A DNA stretch of 64,000 bases, taken from Sulfuricurvum sp. (GTDB taxonomy: Bacteria > Campylobacterota > Campylobacteria > Campylobacterales > Sulfurimonadaceae). A program made the translations under genes and the position numbers. Shown here piece after piece: positions 32,572 through 41,677 of the stretch. The stretch lies in NCBI RefSeq assembly GCF_023229695.1, contig NZ_JALNYS010000004.1, positions 101,078 through 165,077 on the forward strand, in the 5' to 3' direction. Below the pieces are notes generated by a model. The model did no database searches and had not been told where the DNA came from. It was given only the letters and a program-made list of their open reading frames with translations. How positions within the stretch are numbered: the first letter of the stretch is position 1; each line of letters starts with the position of its first letter.

Positions 32572-33849
32572 TTAAATTCTTGCCCCTGAAACCGCACCCC
32601 ATGTGGTTCTCCAGCGTGTTTTGACCATAGATATTCCTAAAATAGCGATCATCACCATTGCGGCGAAGAGCAAAAATCCGGCAGCATAGCCGTCAAACGT
32701 CCCCTGAGACCATCCGAAGGTTTTGATGAGCGCCGAACCGCCCAGACCACCGGCGGCGCCGATAAGTCCCGTCATGATACCGATATCTTTTCCGAAACGC
32801 TGCGGTACGAGCTGGAATACCGAACCGTTAGCCATACCGAGGTTTGCCATGATCAAAAACATCACCGTAATCGCCGCCCAAAACGGCAGGTCGATCAGCG
32901 CGGTGATAAACGATAGCACCACAATGCTACCATAAAATACGTAGAGCGATTTAATCCCCCCCATTTTATCGGCGATCGCCCCTCCGACCGGACGCAGTAC
33001 GGCACCGGCGAAGATACAGAGGGCTCCGAAATATCCCGCCATGACTTTGACGTTCTCTTCGTTGAGGATATCCAGACCGATGGCCGACATATCGGCTTGG
33101 TAGGTATTCATCAGGTACACTTTCATGTAGTTGGCAAACCCGACGAATCCGCCGAAAGAGACGGCATAGAAAAGGTTAAACCACCAGGTGTCACGGTCGC
33201 GGAGCAGTTTCATGTAATCGCCGAATTTTTTAGGATTGCCTTTATACACGCTTGCCGGAGCATCTTTTGCCAGAAACATATAGGCGACGAATATAATCGT
33301 CGACAACACCGCACCGACGAGAAAGACTGAAGGCCATCCCCAAACTTCGGCAATTTTAGGGGCGAATAAAAAGTCGATGACGACACCGATATTTCCCGCT
33401 CCCGCAATCCCCAAAACTACCCCTTGAAGACGCGGCGGATACCATTGTCCCGCCTGCGGCAGTGCAACGGCGAACGACGCGCCGCCGAAACCGAGGCCGA
33501 GTGCGACCAGCAGCAATTGATTATAGGTAATCGCATCCGATTGGACAAAAGCAAAAAAGAGGGTCGCAATGACAATGGCCTGAGAAACCAGAGCCGTCTT
33601 TTTCGGTCCGAATTTATCGACAAAGAACCCAAGGACGATCCGCAATAACGCCCCTGCAAGGATAGGGAGTGCGAGCAGGGTTGCTATTTGAGAATCATTC
33701 AGGGCATTTCCGGCTGCGGTGAGCGTTTCATTGATCTCGGTTGCCAAAGGACCCAGCATGGTCCACATCATAAAACTAAAGTCGAAATACAAAAAAGCGG
33801 CCAGCAGCGACGGCCAGTGCCCCTCTTTTTTTAATTCACCGAATTTCAT
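32572..33849 (-). CDS. narK: Nitrate/nitrite transporter, NarK/NasA type (MFS)
   Basis: A 425-residue MFS protein with about twelve helices. The nitrate-porter signatures are visible as GLGFGGASFAVALPQAGQW with the following GIAGAGNIG, and GLIGAAGGLGGSALIKTFG in the second half. It could import nitrate or exchange nitrate and nitrite. The promoter shares its operator and start-site sequence with nirA and nrtA, so it belongs to the assimilation regulon in addition to the ABC importer. Confidence 0.9.
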   Translation of the reverse strand: MKFGELKKEGHWPSLLAAFLYFDFSFMMWTMLGPLATEINETLTAAGNALNDSQIATLLALPILAGALLRIVLGFFVDKFGPKKTALVSQAIVIATLFFAFVQSDAITYNQLLLVALGLGFGGASFAVALPQAGQWYPPRLQGVVLGIAGAGNIGVVIDFLFAPKIAEVWGWPSVFLVGAVLSTIIFVAYMFLAKDAPASVYKGNPKKFGDYMKLLRDRDTWWFNLFYAVSFGGFVGFANYMKVYLMNTYQADMSAIGLDILNEENVKVMAGYFGALCIFAGAVLRPVGGAIADKMGGIKSLYVFYGSIVVLSFITALIDLPFWAAITVMFLIMANLGMANGSVFQLVPQRFGKDIGIMTGLIGAAGGLGGSALIKTFGWSQGTFDGYAAGFLLFAAMVMIAILGISMVKTRWRTTWGAVSGARI

Positions 33850-33861
33850 CCCCGTCTCCTA

Positions 33862-33939
33862 ATCAAGATTTTTTTATCTGAATAATTGTAGTCTAATATA
33901 GGGGAGAATTAGTGCAACACTATGGTTAAATTTTAATCA
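33862..33939 (-). promoter_or_regulatory. narK promoter with shared nitrate-regulon operator
   Basis: Minus-strand -10 TACAAT (33885-33890). The dyad at 33923-33939 is TGATTA-N5-TAACCA on that strand (one mismatch), its centre 43.5 nt from the -10 centre. The start-site sequence AGATAAAAAAATCTTGAT mirrors that of nrtA. The remainder of 33940-34077 is AT-rich and should hold the GTG-start gene promoter on the plus strand. Confidence 0.6.
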
Positions 33940-34077
33940 TTGCAAATCAGAGGGGCTATTAATGCTTTTAAGGCGTTTGCGTCAATTTAGGGATAAAAAA
34001 CTTTTTAGGAAGATTTTTAGTGTAAACTAAAAGAAAAACATATATAATAATTTTTTTATAATTTAATAAGGTAATTC

Positions 34078-37000
34078 GTGTACGTTAAAACACTCTCGTT
34101 CTTTACCGCGCAAATGGATTACATTTTTTTTGTTTATGGCCTCGCTTTTATACTCTTAGGGGTTGTATCCCTTATTCTATATAATGAAAAATCTTCGCTG
34201 ATCTCTTGGATATGGCTTGCTGCATTCGGTTTTTTGCATGGACTGAATGAGTGGATGGATATGTTTAAATTATTGTCACTTGACAACCCGATCTTTGAAT
34301 GGATCGGGCAGGGGACACTGGTCGGGTCCTTTTTTGCATTGATTTTTTTCGGTAAAAAATTGGTTTCGCGTAAAAAATTCATCTATTTTTCGACACTGAT
34401 GGGCGGTATCTTTCTTTTTTATCTTTGGCAATACCCTGATGATTTTTTCCAACTGTTGCGTTATGTGTTTGGTTTTACCGGGGCGCTTTTCTCTGCGTTG
34501 CTTTTGTGGCATTACGCAAAGAGGATGAAGTACATTCAATTGAAATTTGCCGCTGTCGGCATGGGACTTTACGCCATTGCAGCCGGTCTTATCGTCCCTG
34601 TCGGGACAATACCGCTCTCCCTTATCATGAACTACGAGACATTTTTAGAGGTACTGGGGTTTCCGGTACAGGTGCTAAGACTGTTATCGGCACTGATGAT
34701 CGTGATAGGCGTATGGACCTATTATCTAAATCATCGACATAATGAAAACGAAACCAAAGCGCTAATCTATCCGATGGAAGCACGTAAATTGTTTTTTATT
34801 TTCGGATTTGTCACGCTAGGAGGATTTTTTTTAGTCAATTATATGGGTGAGAGGAGAGAAGCGCTGATGGTAAAAGAGCTTCTTGCCCGTACGACGGTCG
34901 TATCTCGCGCAATCGATATCGATGCCGTCCGGTCTCTTCAATGCGATACGTCTGATATCGGCAATCCCTCGTATGAACAGCTTAAAATATGGCTCTCCAC
35001 TGTGAATGTTGCCTCCCGTTTTGCGTATATGTTGACGATTCGGCACGGAATGGTCCATTTTTTAGTCGATTCCGAAAAACTCGGCAGCTCCGATTACTCT
35101 CCGCCCGGGCAACATTATGAAGAAACAAGTGCCGATTTTTTCAACGCTCTTCAAAAGAACAAACCCTTTATTATCGGGCCGGAAACCGATCACTGGGGGA
35201 GATGGATTACGGTGGTGGTTCCGTTGGGAGGTTTGCTTTCTGATGGGGGAAATGTCTATTTTGCGTTTGATATTGATTATGACAGCTGGAAAAATGAGAT
35301 TGCCGGAACACGGCAATTGGCCATGGCAATCCTCTTTCTTATTTCTACTCTAATGATTTATTTTTTTGCCGCGTCAAATAAAATCATCCAAATCAACACG
35401 ATGCTTAATACGGAACGAAATCTTTTTATCGGTGGACCCGCCATTATTATTAAATGGAAAATTTTTGATGAACGATGGCGTGTGATTTATGTTTCGGCGA
35501 ATATTTATGGGCATCTCTCTTTGAAAGAAGAGGAGATGCGAAGCAGTCGCACCTCTTTTTTAGAGCAGATTCATCCGGATGATCAAATTCTATTTATATC
35601 CGGATTGGAAAAACTGCGAAAGAGTCTGCCGGAGTTTGAAGAGGAGATCAGAGTACGTCATGCGGATGGATCCTATCGATGGTTTCATGTATTTGTTATC
35701 CGTCAAACGGATCGCAGCGGCGAGTGGTTTCAGGGATATTTTACCGAGATTAGCTCACGGAAAGAGGCAGAAGAGAGTGCCGTATATTTGGCCACCCATG
35801 ATGTTTTGACCGGATTTCCGAAAACGCTCCTTTTGGAAGAGCTGTTTTTAAAATCCATTGCGACGGCGAAACGAAACGGCGATAAAGTGGCACTGATGTA
35901 TCTGGATATCGATCGTTTCAACCGGATTAACGAAACATTCGGACATGCATTCGGAAACGATCTGATTTTAGCCATATCCAAACGGCTGAAAAATTTGTTG
36001 CGTGAAATGGACTCCATTGCAAGAGAAGGGGGGGATGAATTTGTCATACTCATTCCGATGTTAGAAAAAAAGGAGAAAGTTTCGGGGATAGCCGAAAAAA
36101 TTCTTCGTGAAATATCCCGCCCTTTTACGCTGAAAAATGAGTCCATCACCCTTTCATGCAGTATCGGCATTGCCGTATTTCCCGATGACGGCGAAGGGAT
36201 CGGGATTCTGATGCAGCAGGCTGATACGGCGTTAATGGAGGCGAAAAACAGCGGACGCTCAACCTATGCTTTTTCATCAAAATCGGCAAACGAGAAAATC
36301 GCGCAACGCTTAATGATCGAAAATCAGCTTCACTTCGCATTGCTAAACGGGGAACTTTCACTCCATTATCAGCCGCAAATCGATGTAGAGAGTGAAAAAG
36401 TGGTCGGAGTCGAAGCCCTCTTGCGATGGAATAATCCGCTTTTAGGGTCGGTTTCCCCTGCGGTATTTATCCCGATTGCCGAAGAGTGCGGTTTAATTGT
36501 TCCGATCGGAGAGTGGGTTTTGGAAGAGGCGTGCCGGCAAAATAAGGAGTGGGAATCCATAGGTTTTGAACCGATCGTTATGGCGGTCAATATGTCGTAT
36601 ATTCAGCTAAAACGTCCGGACTTTATCGCAACGCTCAGAGGGATACTTGAGAGGACATCTTTAGAGGCAGCATATTTAGAATTGGAGTTGACAGAGTCTA
36701 CTTTGGCAGACGATAATGTAAATATTATAACAAAACTTCAAGAGATAAGAGATCTGGGGGTCGCCATTTCGATTGACGATTTCGGGACGGGATACTCGAA
36801 TTTTCTCTATCTTAAAAAATTTAACGTCTCAAAACTCAAAATAGACCAATCGTTTATTTTTACCCTTGAAGGGGAAGACGGAGAATCGAGGGCGATTGTC
36901 AACACGATGATCCAATTTGCAAAGACCCTTCAATTAACGACGATTGCCGAAGGGGTTGAAAAAAGGGGACAGTTTGATATTTTAGAGGCGTGCGGGTGTG

Positions 37001-37083
37001 ACGAGATACAAGGATATTATTTTTCCAGACCGCTTCCTCCCCAAGAGTTTGTGACCTATTTCAAAATCAAGCGCACCGAATAG
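34078..37083 (+). CDS. Membrane sensor with PAS, GGDEF and EAL domains
   Basis: A 1001-residue cyclic-di-GMP protein. Residues ~10-230 form about seven helices, ~255-415 an extracytoplasmic sensor domain, ~425-445 a further helix, ~450-565 a PAS fold (YRWFHVFVIRQTDRSGEW), ~590-730 GGDEF with intact GGDEF motif (AREGGDEFVIL, ~650) and ~750-995 EAL (VEALLRW near 776, IDDFGTGYSNF further on). Both catalytic signatures look complete, so synthesis and hydrolysis are both possible. GTG start. A single gene with no visible partner; the signal is unknown. Confidence 0.92.
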   Translation: MYVKTLSFFTAQMDYIFFVYGLAFILLGVVSLILYNEKSSLISWIWLAAFGFLHGLNEWMDMFKLLSLDNPIFEWIGQGTLVGSFFALIFFGKKLVSRKKFIYFSTLMGGIFLFYLWQYPDDFFQLLRYVFGFTGALFSALLLWHYAKRMKYIQLKFAAVGMGLYAIAAGLIVPVGTIPLSLIMNYETFLEVLGFPVQVLRLLSALMIVIGVWTYYLNHRHNENETKALIYPMEARKLFFIFGFVTLGGFFLVNYMGERREALMVKELLARTTVVSRAIDIDAVRSLQCDTSDIGNPSYEQLKIWLSTVNVASRFAYMLTIRHGMVHFLVDSEKLGSSDYSPPGQHYEETSADFFNALQKNKPFIIGPETDHWGRWITVVVPLGGLLSDGGNVYFAFDIDYDSWKNEIAGTRQLAMAILFLISTLMIYFFAASNKIIQINTMLNTERNLFIGGPAIIIKWKIFDERWRVIYVSANIYGHLSLKEEEMRSSRTSFLEQIHPDDQILFISGLEKLRKSLPEFEEEIRVRHADGSYRWFHVFVIRQTDRSGEWFQGYFTEISSRKEAEESAVYLATHDVLTGFPKTLLLEELFLKSIATAKRNGDKVALMYLDIDRFNRINETFGHAFGNDLILAISKRLKNLLREMDSIAREGGDEFVILIPMLEKKEKVSGIAEKILREISRPFTLKNESITLSCSIGIAVFPDDGEGIGILMQQADTALMEAKNSGRSTYAFSSKSANEKIAQRLMIENQLHFALLNGELSLHYQPQIDVESEKVVGVEALLRWNNPLLGSVSPAVFIPIAEECGLIVPIGEWVLEEACRQNKEWESIGFEPIVMAVNMSYIQLKRPDFIATLRGILERTSLEAAYLELELTESTLADDNVNIITKLQEIRDLGVAISIDDFGTGYSNFLYLKKFNVSKLKIDQSFIFTLEGEDGESRAIVNTMIQFAKTLQLTTIAEGVEKRGQFDILEACGCDEIQGYYFSRPLPPQEFVTYFKIKRTE

Positions 37084-37192
37084 AGACCTCCCCTTTAGGA
37101 GAGGAGAGTATGTCAAAATTTAATATTTAAAATGGTTAAAATTTGTAAAAAGTGATATACTGGTAGGTATAAAACGGTTGGAAGGGGTTAAT

Positions 37193-37468
37193 ATGTCCTT
37201 TGGATTTTTGATCGGAAGTATTGCCGGGATTATTGCCGGTTTCGGTGTGCTGAGTTTTACGTTTAGTATGGTTATTGCCGTGGGTGCGGGATTTATTTTC
37301 AGTATGGCAATCCTTGAAAGTCCCGTATTGGCTATGGCTGCCTATCTTGGGGTAGAGACCGTGTTTCACGGTAGCGTTACGCAATACGGAGCAGGTATTG
37401 TCGCAGTGGCGATAGTGGCCGCGTTGATTAATCGGTATAAGGCTAAGAAAGAGCCAAAAAAATTCTAA
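37193..37468 (+). CDS. Small membrane protein, paralogue 1
   Basis: A 91-residue protein with three hydrophobic stretches (FLIGSIAGIIAGFGVLSF, MVIAVGAGFIFSMAIL, AGIVAVAIVAALI) and a basic tail. GAAGGGG precedes the chosen ATG. It is about half identical to the protein at 38044: both have AGIIAGFG, the E-x-P...M-AYLG-E motif and IVA-AI ends. Function unknown. Confidence 0.7.
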   Translation: MSFGFLIGSIAGIIAGFGVLSFTFSMVIAVGAGFIFSMAILESPVLAMAAYLGVETVFHGSVTQYGAGIVAVAIVAALINRYKAKKEPKKF

Positions 37469-37488
37469 TTTAGTGGTATACTTTTTAA

Positions 37489-37630
37489 CTGATGTTACGC
37501 ACTTTTCGGGCAAAGCCCGTAAAGTGGCAGGGACTAGGGTCCCTACAACCCCCTAAAGCTACCCGCATCTTCCGGATGCGGGAGATTACTAACCTTGTCG
37601 CACTTGTTTAGACAAGCTGCGTAAGGTCAG
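37489..37630 (+). repeat. TIR repeat family, copy R2
   Basis: CTGATGTTACGCAC to GCGTAAGGTCAG. Contains hairpins CGGGC-AAA-GCCCG, GGGAC-TAG-GGTCCC and CCCGCATC-TTCC-GGATGCGGG. Lies between the first small membrane protein and the YjfB-like gene. Confidence 0.85.
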
Positions 37631-37667
37631 TTTTTAATATATAACAATCGAAAAAAAAGGAATTTTA

Positions 37668-37853
37668 ATGGATGCAATAAGCACAAACGAAGGATCAGGA
37701 GCCGGAATCTATGCAATGAAAAAAGCAATGGAAGTTCAAAGTGAAGGGGTGTTAAAGGTGCTTGAAAGCGCAAAGACGGATGTTTCCCCCCTAAATCAGA
37801 GCTCAGGTTCGTCTCTTACCGGTATGGGGCAAACAATCGATATTAAAGCGTAA
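37668..37853 (+). CDS. YjfB-like small putative motility protein
   Basis: A 61-residue protein resembling the YjfB family: MDAIS start, a helix AGIYAMKKAMEVQSEGVLKVLESA and a disordered Ser/Gly tail. AAAGGA lies before the ATG. Members are linked to motility by annotation only. It lies between two copies of the TIR repeat. Confidence 0.65.
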   Translation: MDAISTNEGSGAGIYAMKKAMEVQSEGVLKVLESAKTDVSPLNQSSGSSLTGMGQTIDIKA

Positions 37854-37872
37854 AAAACAAGCACACCATAAT

Positions 37873-38008
37873 TGATGTTACGCACTTTCTGGGCAAAGCC
37901 CATAAAGTGGCAGGGGACAAATTGTCCCCTGCACCCCCCTGAAGCTACCCGCATCTATCGGATGCGAGAGACTTGAGACACTTGTTAGAGCAAAGTGCGT
38001 AAGGTCAG
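37873..38008 (+). repeat. TIR repeat family, copy R3
   Basis: TGATGTTACGCAC to GTGCGTAAGGTCAG. Same internal hairpins as R2, with GGGGACAA-ATTGTCCCC and CCCGCATC-TATC-GGATGCG. Confidence 0.85.
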
Positions 38009-38043
38009 ACAATAAAATAAACACGGTTGGTGAGGAGTTGTCA

Positions 38044-38304
38044 ATGTCATCGAGTTTTCTTCTTGGTATTCTGGCGGGTATTATTGCTGGATTTGGTATT
38101 ACGGGATTTACCTCCAACTTTATTTGGGCGGTGGCAGGCGGTTTTGTTGTTGCGGTCGTCATGTGGGAAGGGCCGATATTCGGAATGCTGGCGTATTTGG
38201 GAATAGAGTATTATTTTCGTGGAGGGCTCACCGAATACAGCGCGGCGATTGTTGCTATTGCGATTCTTTCGACATTGTTGCGAAAACGGTATGATCGGAC
38301 ATAA
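38044..38304 (+). CDS. Small membrane protein, paralogue 2
   Basis: An 86-residue protein with hydrophobic segments FLLGILAGIIAGFGITGF, WAVAGGFVVAVVMW and AAIVAIAILSTLL and a basic end. It parallels the protein at 37193, including GPIFGMLAYLGIE and a conserved Tyr before the last helix. TGAGGAG precedes the ATG at 38044. It looks like a duplication with the YjfB-like gene and repeats between. Function unknown. Confidence 0.7.
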   Translation: MSSSFLLGILAGIIAGFGITGFTSNFIWAVAGGFVVAVVMWEGPIFGMLAYLGIEYYFRGGLTEYSAAIVAIAILSTLLRKRYDRT

Positions 38305-38339
38305 ACGGTGAACTTCTCTCGGTTTCTCTATAGTATTGA

Positions 38340-38410
38340 CTGACCTTACGCACCTTGTTTAAACAAGTGCGAAAATATTCCGGGCAAATCCCGGAAAAAA
38401 CGTAATATCC
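38340..38410 (-). repeat. TIR repeat family, short copy R4
   Basis: CTGACCTTACGCAC start, a CTTGTTTAAACAAG dyad, then TTCCGGG-CAAAT-CCCGGAA and a worn end ACGTAATATC. About half the length of the others; internally deleted. Confidence 0.7.
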
Positions 38411-38421
38411 TCCGATAAAAT

Positions 38422-39177
38422 TTAAAAGCTCCAGAGAAGCGTTGTCAGATAGGCCGTGTCCTCTTTTTTGATACCGATTGCCGGCTGGGTATCATAGAGG
38501 TATTTTCCACTCAGGCTCAGGCTCAGTTTAGCGTAAAGGGGGGCGATCATTTCGATGGTCTGGGACGAGGTATAATCACCTCCGTGCGCGAAGGAAGGCT
38601 GATAATAGCCGAGATAGCTCACCCTTAATCCGCCGATGAATTTTTTGGTGTAGGCGATATACGTGTTGAGACGGGTATTGTTTTCATTGGGATTGATAGC
38701 GGGATAGGTGTAATCAATTTTTTCATAGAACGGACCCGCTCCCACATACCCTTTTCCCCACTCATCGGAATTAAAAAAACGGAGTCGCAGCCCTGCACCT
38801 GCAAGGGAACGTTCGTTGATCGCTTTGAATTTATCTTGTTCCGACTGAACGAAAAGTTCTCCTGTCCAGTTTTTCCCCTCCTCAAGCGCATGGATAGTAC
38901 GGATATGGAGATAAATCTTATCTTCGTTTTTTACCCCTTTGGATTTACCGTAATCGTAAGTGAGTGCCCCCCATGTCAAATATTTTTCACCCTGATCGTA
39001 CTGTAATCGAACCCCTAATGCGTAGTCCTCTTTTTGGGTATTACCGCTTTTTGAGCTGAGTGCTCCGGAGATATTGCCGGATATACCCGGATTTGCACCG
39101 ATATCGACCGGAGCGATACTGACCAGAGCAAACAAAGTAGTGGAGAACAAACAAATCAACACAATGGCATAACGCAT
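38422..39177 (-). CDS. DUF481-type outer-membrane protein
   Basis: A 251-residue protein with a signal peptide (MRYAIVLICLFSTTLFALVS) and alternating beta strands ending in a terminal aromatic (LLWSF), as expected of a beta barrel. GNISGALSSKSGNTQKEDYALG resembles the start of the YdiY-like DUF481 family. Single gene with no partner; role unknown. Confidence 0.6.
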   Translation of the reverse strand: MRYAIVLICLFSTTLFALVSIAPVDIGANPGISGNISGALSSKSGNTQKEDYALGVRLQYDQGEKYLTWGALTYDYGKSKGVKNEDKIYLHIRTIHALEEGKNWTGELFVQSEQDKFKAINERSLAGAGLRLRFFNSDEWGKGYVGAGPFYEKIDYTYPAINPNENNTRLNTYIAYTKKFIGGLRVSYLGYYQPSFAHGGDYTSSQTIEMIAPLYAKLSLSLSGKYLYDTQPAIGIKKEDTAYLTTLLWSF

Positions 39178-39309
39178 GAAAAACCTTTTTGTAATGTAAA
39201 AATTGTAGTATATCGAGCTAAAGAATGGGCAACGTGGTTTGCGCCATCATAAATACGGTCACCATTTTTGAGATTTGTGTTATGATACAACCCATTATGG
39301 AGGGGTAAA

Positions 39310-41382
39310 ATGGGAAAAAAACTTTATCTTAATTTTCTCTGGCACATGCATCAGCCTTATTATAAGGATGACATGGCGGGATATTATGCGATGCCATGGG
39401 TTTATTTGCATGCCATCAAAGACTACTACGATATGGTGTGGTATCTCAGTAGCCATCCGAAGCTCAAAGCAACGTTTAATCTTGTCCCTTCACTCTTAGT
39501 ACAGTTACACGATTACGAAACAACTGCGGTCAATGATCTGTTTATCCGTACCCTTTCCAAAGAGGTAGAATTACTTTCGAACGAAGAGCGTCTTTATCTG
39601 ATGGAATTTCTTTTTTTCGCCCAAAAAGAGACGATGATTGCACCGATAGGACGATATGCGGAATTGTACCGAAAAGTGGAGAATAACAAAAACACCAAAG
39701 AGCGGGTTAAATTGCTTGAAGATAACGAGTTATTGGATCTTGAAGTCTGTTTTTTATTGGCATGGTGCGGAGAATATTTACGTGAAAACTCTCCCTTGGT
39801 TCAGAAACTTCTGACGCAGTACTATTTTACACCGGAGGAAAAGAGGGGACTTCTTGAAGAGCTTGCCGATTTTATCAAGCAAATTGTCCCTTTTTATAAG
39901 CGCTTGCAGGAAAACGGACAGATTGAGATATCAACAACCCCCTTTTACCACCCTATTATGCCGCTCTTGATGGATCCGAATAATGCCGCTCTGGCCAATA
40001 GCAATGTCCTTATGCCGAATAATCCGCTTGCTTTTCAAGAAGACGCTGATGAACATGTATCCCGGGCTATCGCTTATTATGAAGAGCTTTTTGGCAAAAG
40101 GCCAAAAGGGGTATGGCCCTCGGAAGGATCGGTGGACAATGAATCACTCTCCCGCTACATCGGTCATAATCTTGTATGGGCCTGTACCGATGAAGCGATT
40201 TTATTCAAGAGTGTTCCGGAATCTTATCGTGAATTGATTTACGGGCGATGTCGTCTGAAAAACAGCGAAGGGGAGATTGCTCTGGCTTTTAGAGATCGCA
40301 GTTTGAGCGATGCGATCGGATTTGACTACAGCCGTATGAATCCCGAAGCAGCCGCATCCGATTTTATCGGGAGACTTCGAAGAATCTATGAAGGGGAAGA
40401 GGGTTCCCGTCAAATCAATGTGATTTTAGACGGTGAGAATGCATGGGAGTTTTACCGGAAAAACGGCAAAGATTTTTTTGATGCCCTGTATCGTGCTCTG
40501 GAAAGTGCGGATTGGATTGTCACACAAACCATGAGTCAAGCATCTGTAAATCCGGAGGTAAGAGAGATTGTGATCGATTCCATTATCCCGGGAAGTTGGA
40601 TTAACGGTGATTTCGCCATCTGGATGGGTCAAGAAGAGAAGAACCGGGCGTGGGAACTCCTTTATCAGGCAAAACGTGATTTTGATAAGGTTCGCGGATC
40701 GTTGGATGCGGATGCGGTCAAATTCATACGAAAAGAGCTGATGATCGCGCAGGGAAGCGATTGGTACTGGTGGTTCGGGGATACCCACTACACGGTACAA
40801 AAAGGGGAGTTTGACCAACTCTTTCGAAAACACCTCAAAAATATCTATCTTCTGATGAATCAGGCTATTCCCGAAAATTTGTATGTTCCGTTGATTACCT
40901 ATCAGACGCATGAGGTTCATACCTTACCTAAAAATACGATTACGATCGGAAATAACGGGCTGCATAGCTCTTTTTTTGAATGGATGGGAGCGGGTGAGTT
41001 TAATCTAGAAAAAATGGGGAGCGTTATGGACAGCTCTACCCCATTTGTAAAAAAAGTGTTGTATGGAAATGACACCAAAAAATTCAACATTGCTTTGGTC
41101 GGAAATTTTGATACATTAAATGATAAAACACGGATTCTAATCCACTTGGATGGGGTGGTATACGGTGAATTTCCTTTTAAATATACACTGAGCGATACGA
41201 TGATGATTCGGAGCGGAAAGAGTTTTGTAGAGATATCGGTTCCCATAGAGACGCTTCCGGGAGAGCATTTTGATCTTGGAATACTCCTTGCACAAGGGGG
41301 TGAAATGCTTCAAAATATCCCATTTCACGGGGCACTGACCATCGATATGTCGAACCGTTTTCCAGGGCATTGGTTTATTTAA
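39310..41382 (+). CDS. GH57 glycoside hydrolase / glucan enzyme
   Basis: A 690-residue GH57 protein: start YLNFLWHMHQPYY (first conserved region HQP), TFNLVPSLL, then VWPSEGS with the likely nucleophile Glu272 and CTDEAIL with Asp294, and a later WxWWFGDTHYT region with a beta-rich C-terminal domain (~480-690). The family works on alpha-1,4/1,6-glucans. Together with the next GH57 gene and GalT it suggests storage-glucan turnover. No signal peptide, so cytoplasmic. Confidence 0.87.
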   Translation: MGKKLYLNFLWHMHQPYYKDDMAGYYAMPWVYLHAIKDYYDMVWYLSSHPKLKATFNLVPSLLVQLHDYETTAVNDLFIRTLSKEVELLSNEERLYLMEFLFFAQKETMIAPIGRYAELYRKVENNKNTKERVKLLEDNELLDLEVCFLLAWCGEYLRENSPLVQKLLTQYYFTPEEKRGLLEELADFIKQIVPFYKRLQENGQIEISTTPFYHPIMPLLMDPNNAALANSNVLMPNNPLAFQEDADEHVSRAIAYYEELFGKRPKGVWPSEGSVDNESLSRYIGHNLVWACTDEAILFKSVPESYRELIYGRCRLKNSEGEIALAFRDRSLSDAIGFDYSRMNPEAAASDFIGRLRRIYEGEEGSRQINVILDGENAWEFYRKNGKDFFDALYRALESADWIVTQTMSQASVNPEVREIVIDSIIPGSWINGDFAIWMGQEEKNRAWELLYQAKRDFDKVRGSLDADAVKFIRKELMIAQGSDWYWWFGDTHYTVQKGEFDQLFRKHLKNIYLLMNQAIPENLYVPLITYQTHEVHTLPKNTITIGNNGLHSSFFEWMGAGEFNLEKMGSVMDSSTPFVKKVLYGNDTKKFNIALVGNFDTLNDKTRILIHLDGVVYGEFPFKYTLSDTMMIRSGKSFVEISVPIETLPGEHFDLGILLAQGGEMLQNIPFHGALTIDMSNRFPGHWFI

Positions 41383-41505
41383 TCAAGGCAGCCTTGTGAG
41401 GAAGGAAATCACTCTTTCATAAAATTTAAGAGGGGCAACCTTTCAGGAAGCATCCCTTCGGGAGCGCTTCGCTTGTTTTTGGGGGTACGTAAGATCAGTA
41501 AATAA

Positions 41506-41658
41506 CTGACCTTACGCATAGTATTGGTTTTAGCCATTCAAAGTTGCCTTTGGCTTCGTCATTCCCGACTCGATCGGGAATCTAGCTCTCTCTTATGGGG
41601 ATGGATCCACGGGTCAAGCCCGAGGATGACGGAAAACGAATCGAGTGCGTAACATCAG
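41506..41658. repeat. TIR repeat family, mosaic copy R5
   Basis: CTGACCTTACGCA to GTGCGTAACATCAG as in the other copies, but the inside is a GTCATTCCCG...GATGAC palindromic repeat (41558-41630) instead of the usual hairpins. A lone ACGTAAGATCAG end lies at 41487-41498 just before. The 295-nt gap between the two GH57 genes holds only these repeats and the ribosome site AAGGGG. Confidence 0.75.
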
Positions 41659-41677
41659 TTAATAATAAGGGGTATTC

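Noticed and set aside
37084..37110. Hairpin after the GGDEF-EAL gene as terminator
   Set aside because: CTCCCCT/AGAGGAG has a mismatch and no T-run; too weak to list.
37489..38008. Possible CRISPR-like array from closely spaced repeats
   Set aside because: Units are ~140 nt with inverted ends, separated by genes, and lack short regular spacers or cas genes.
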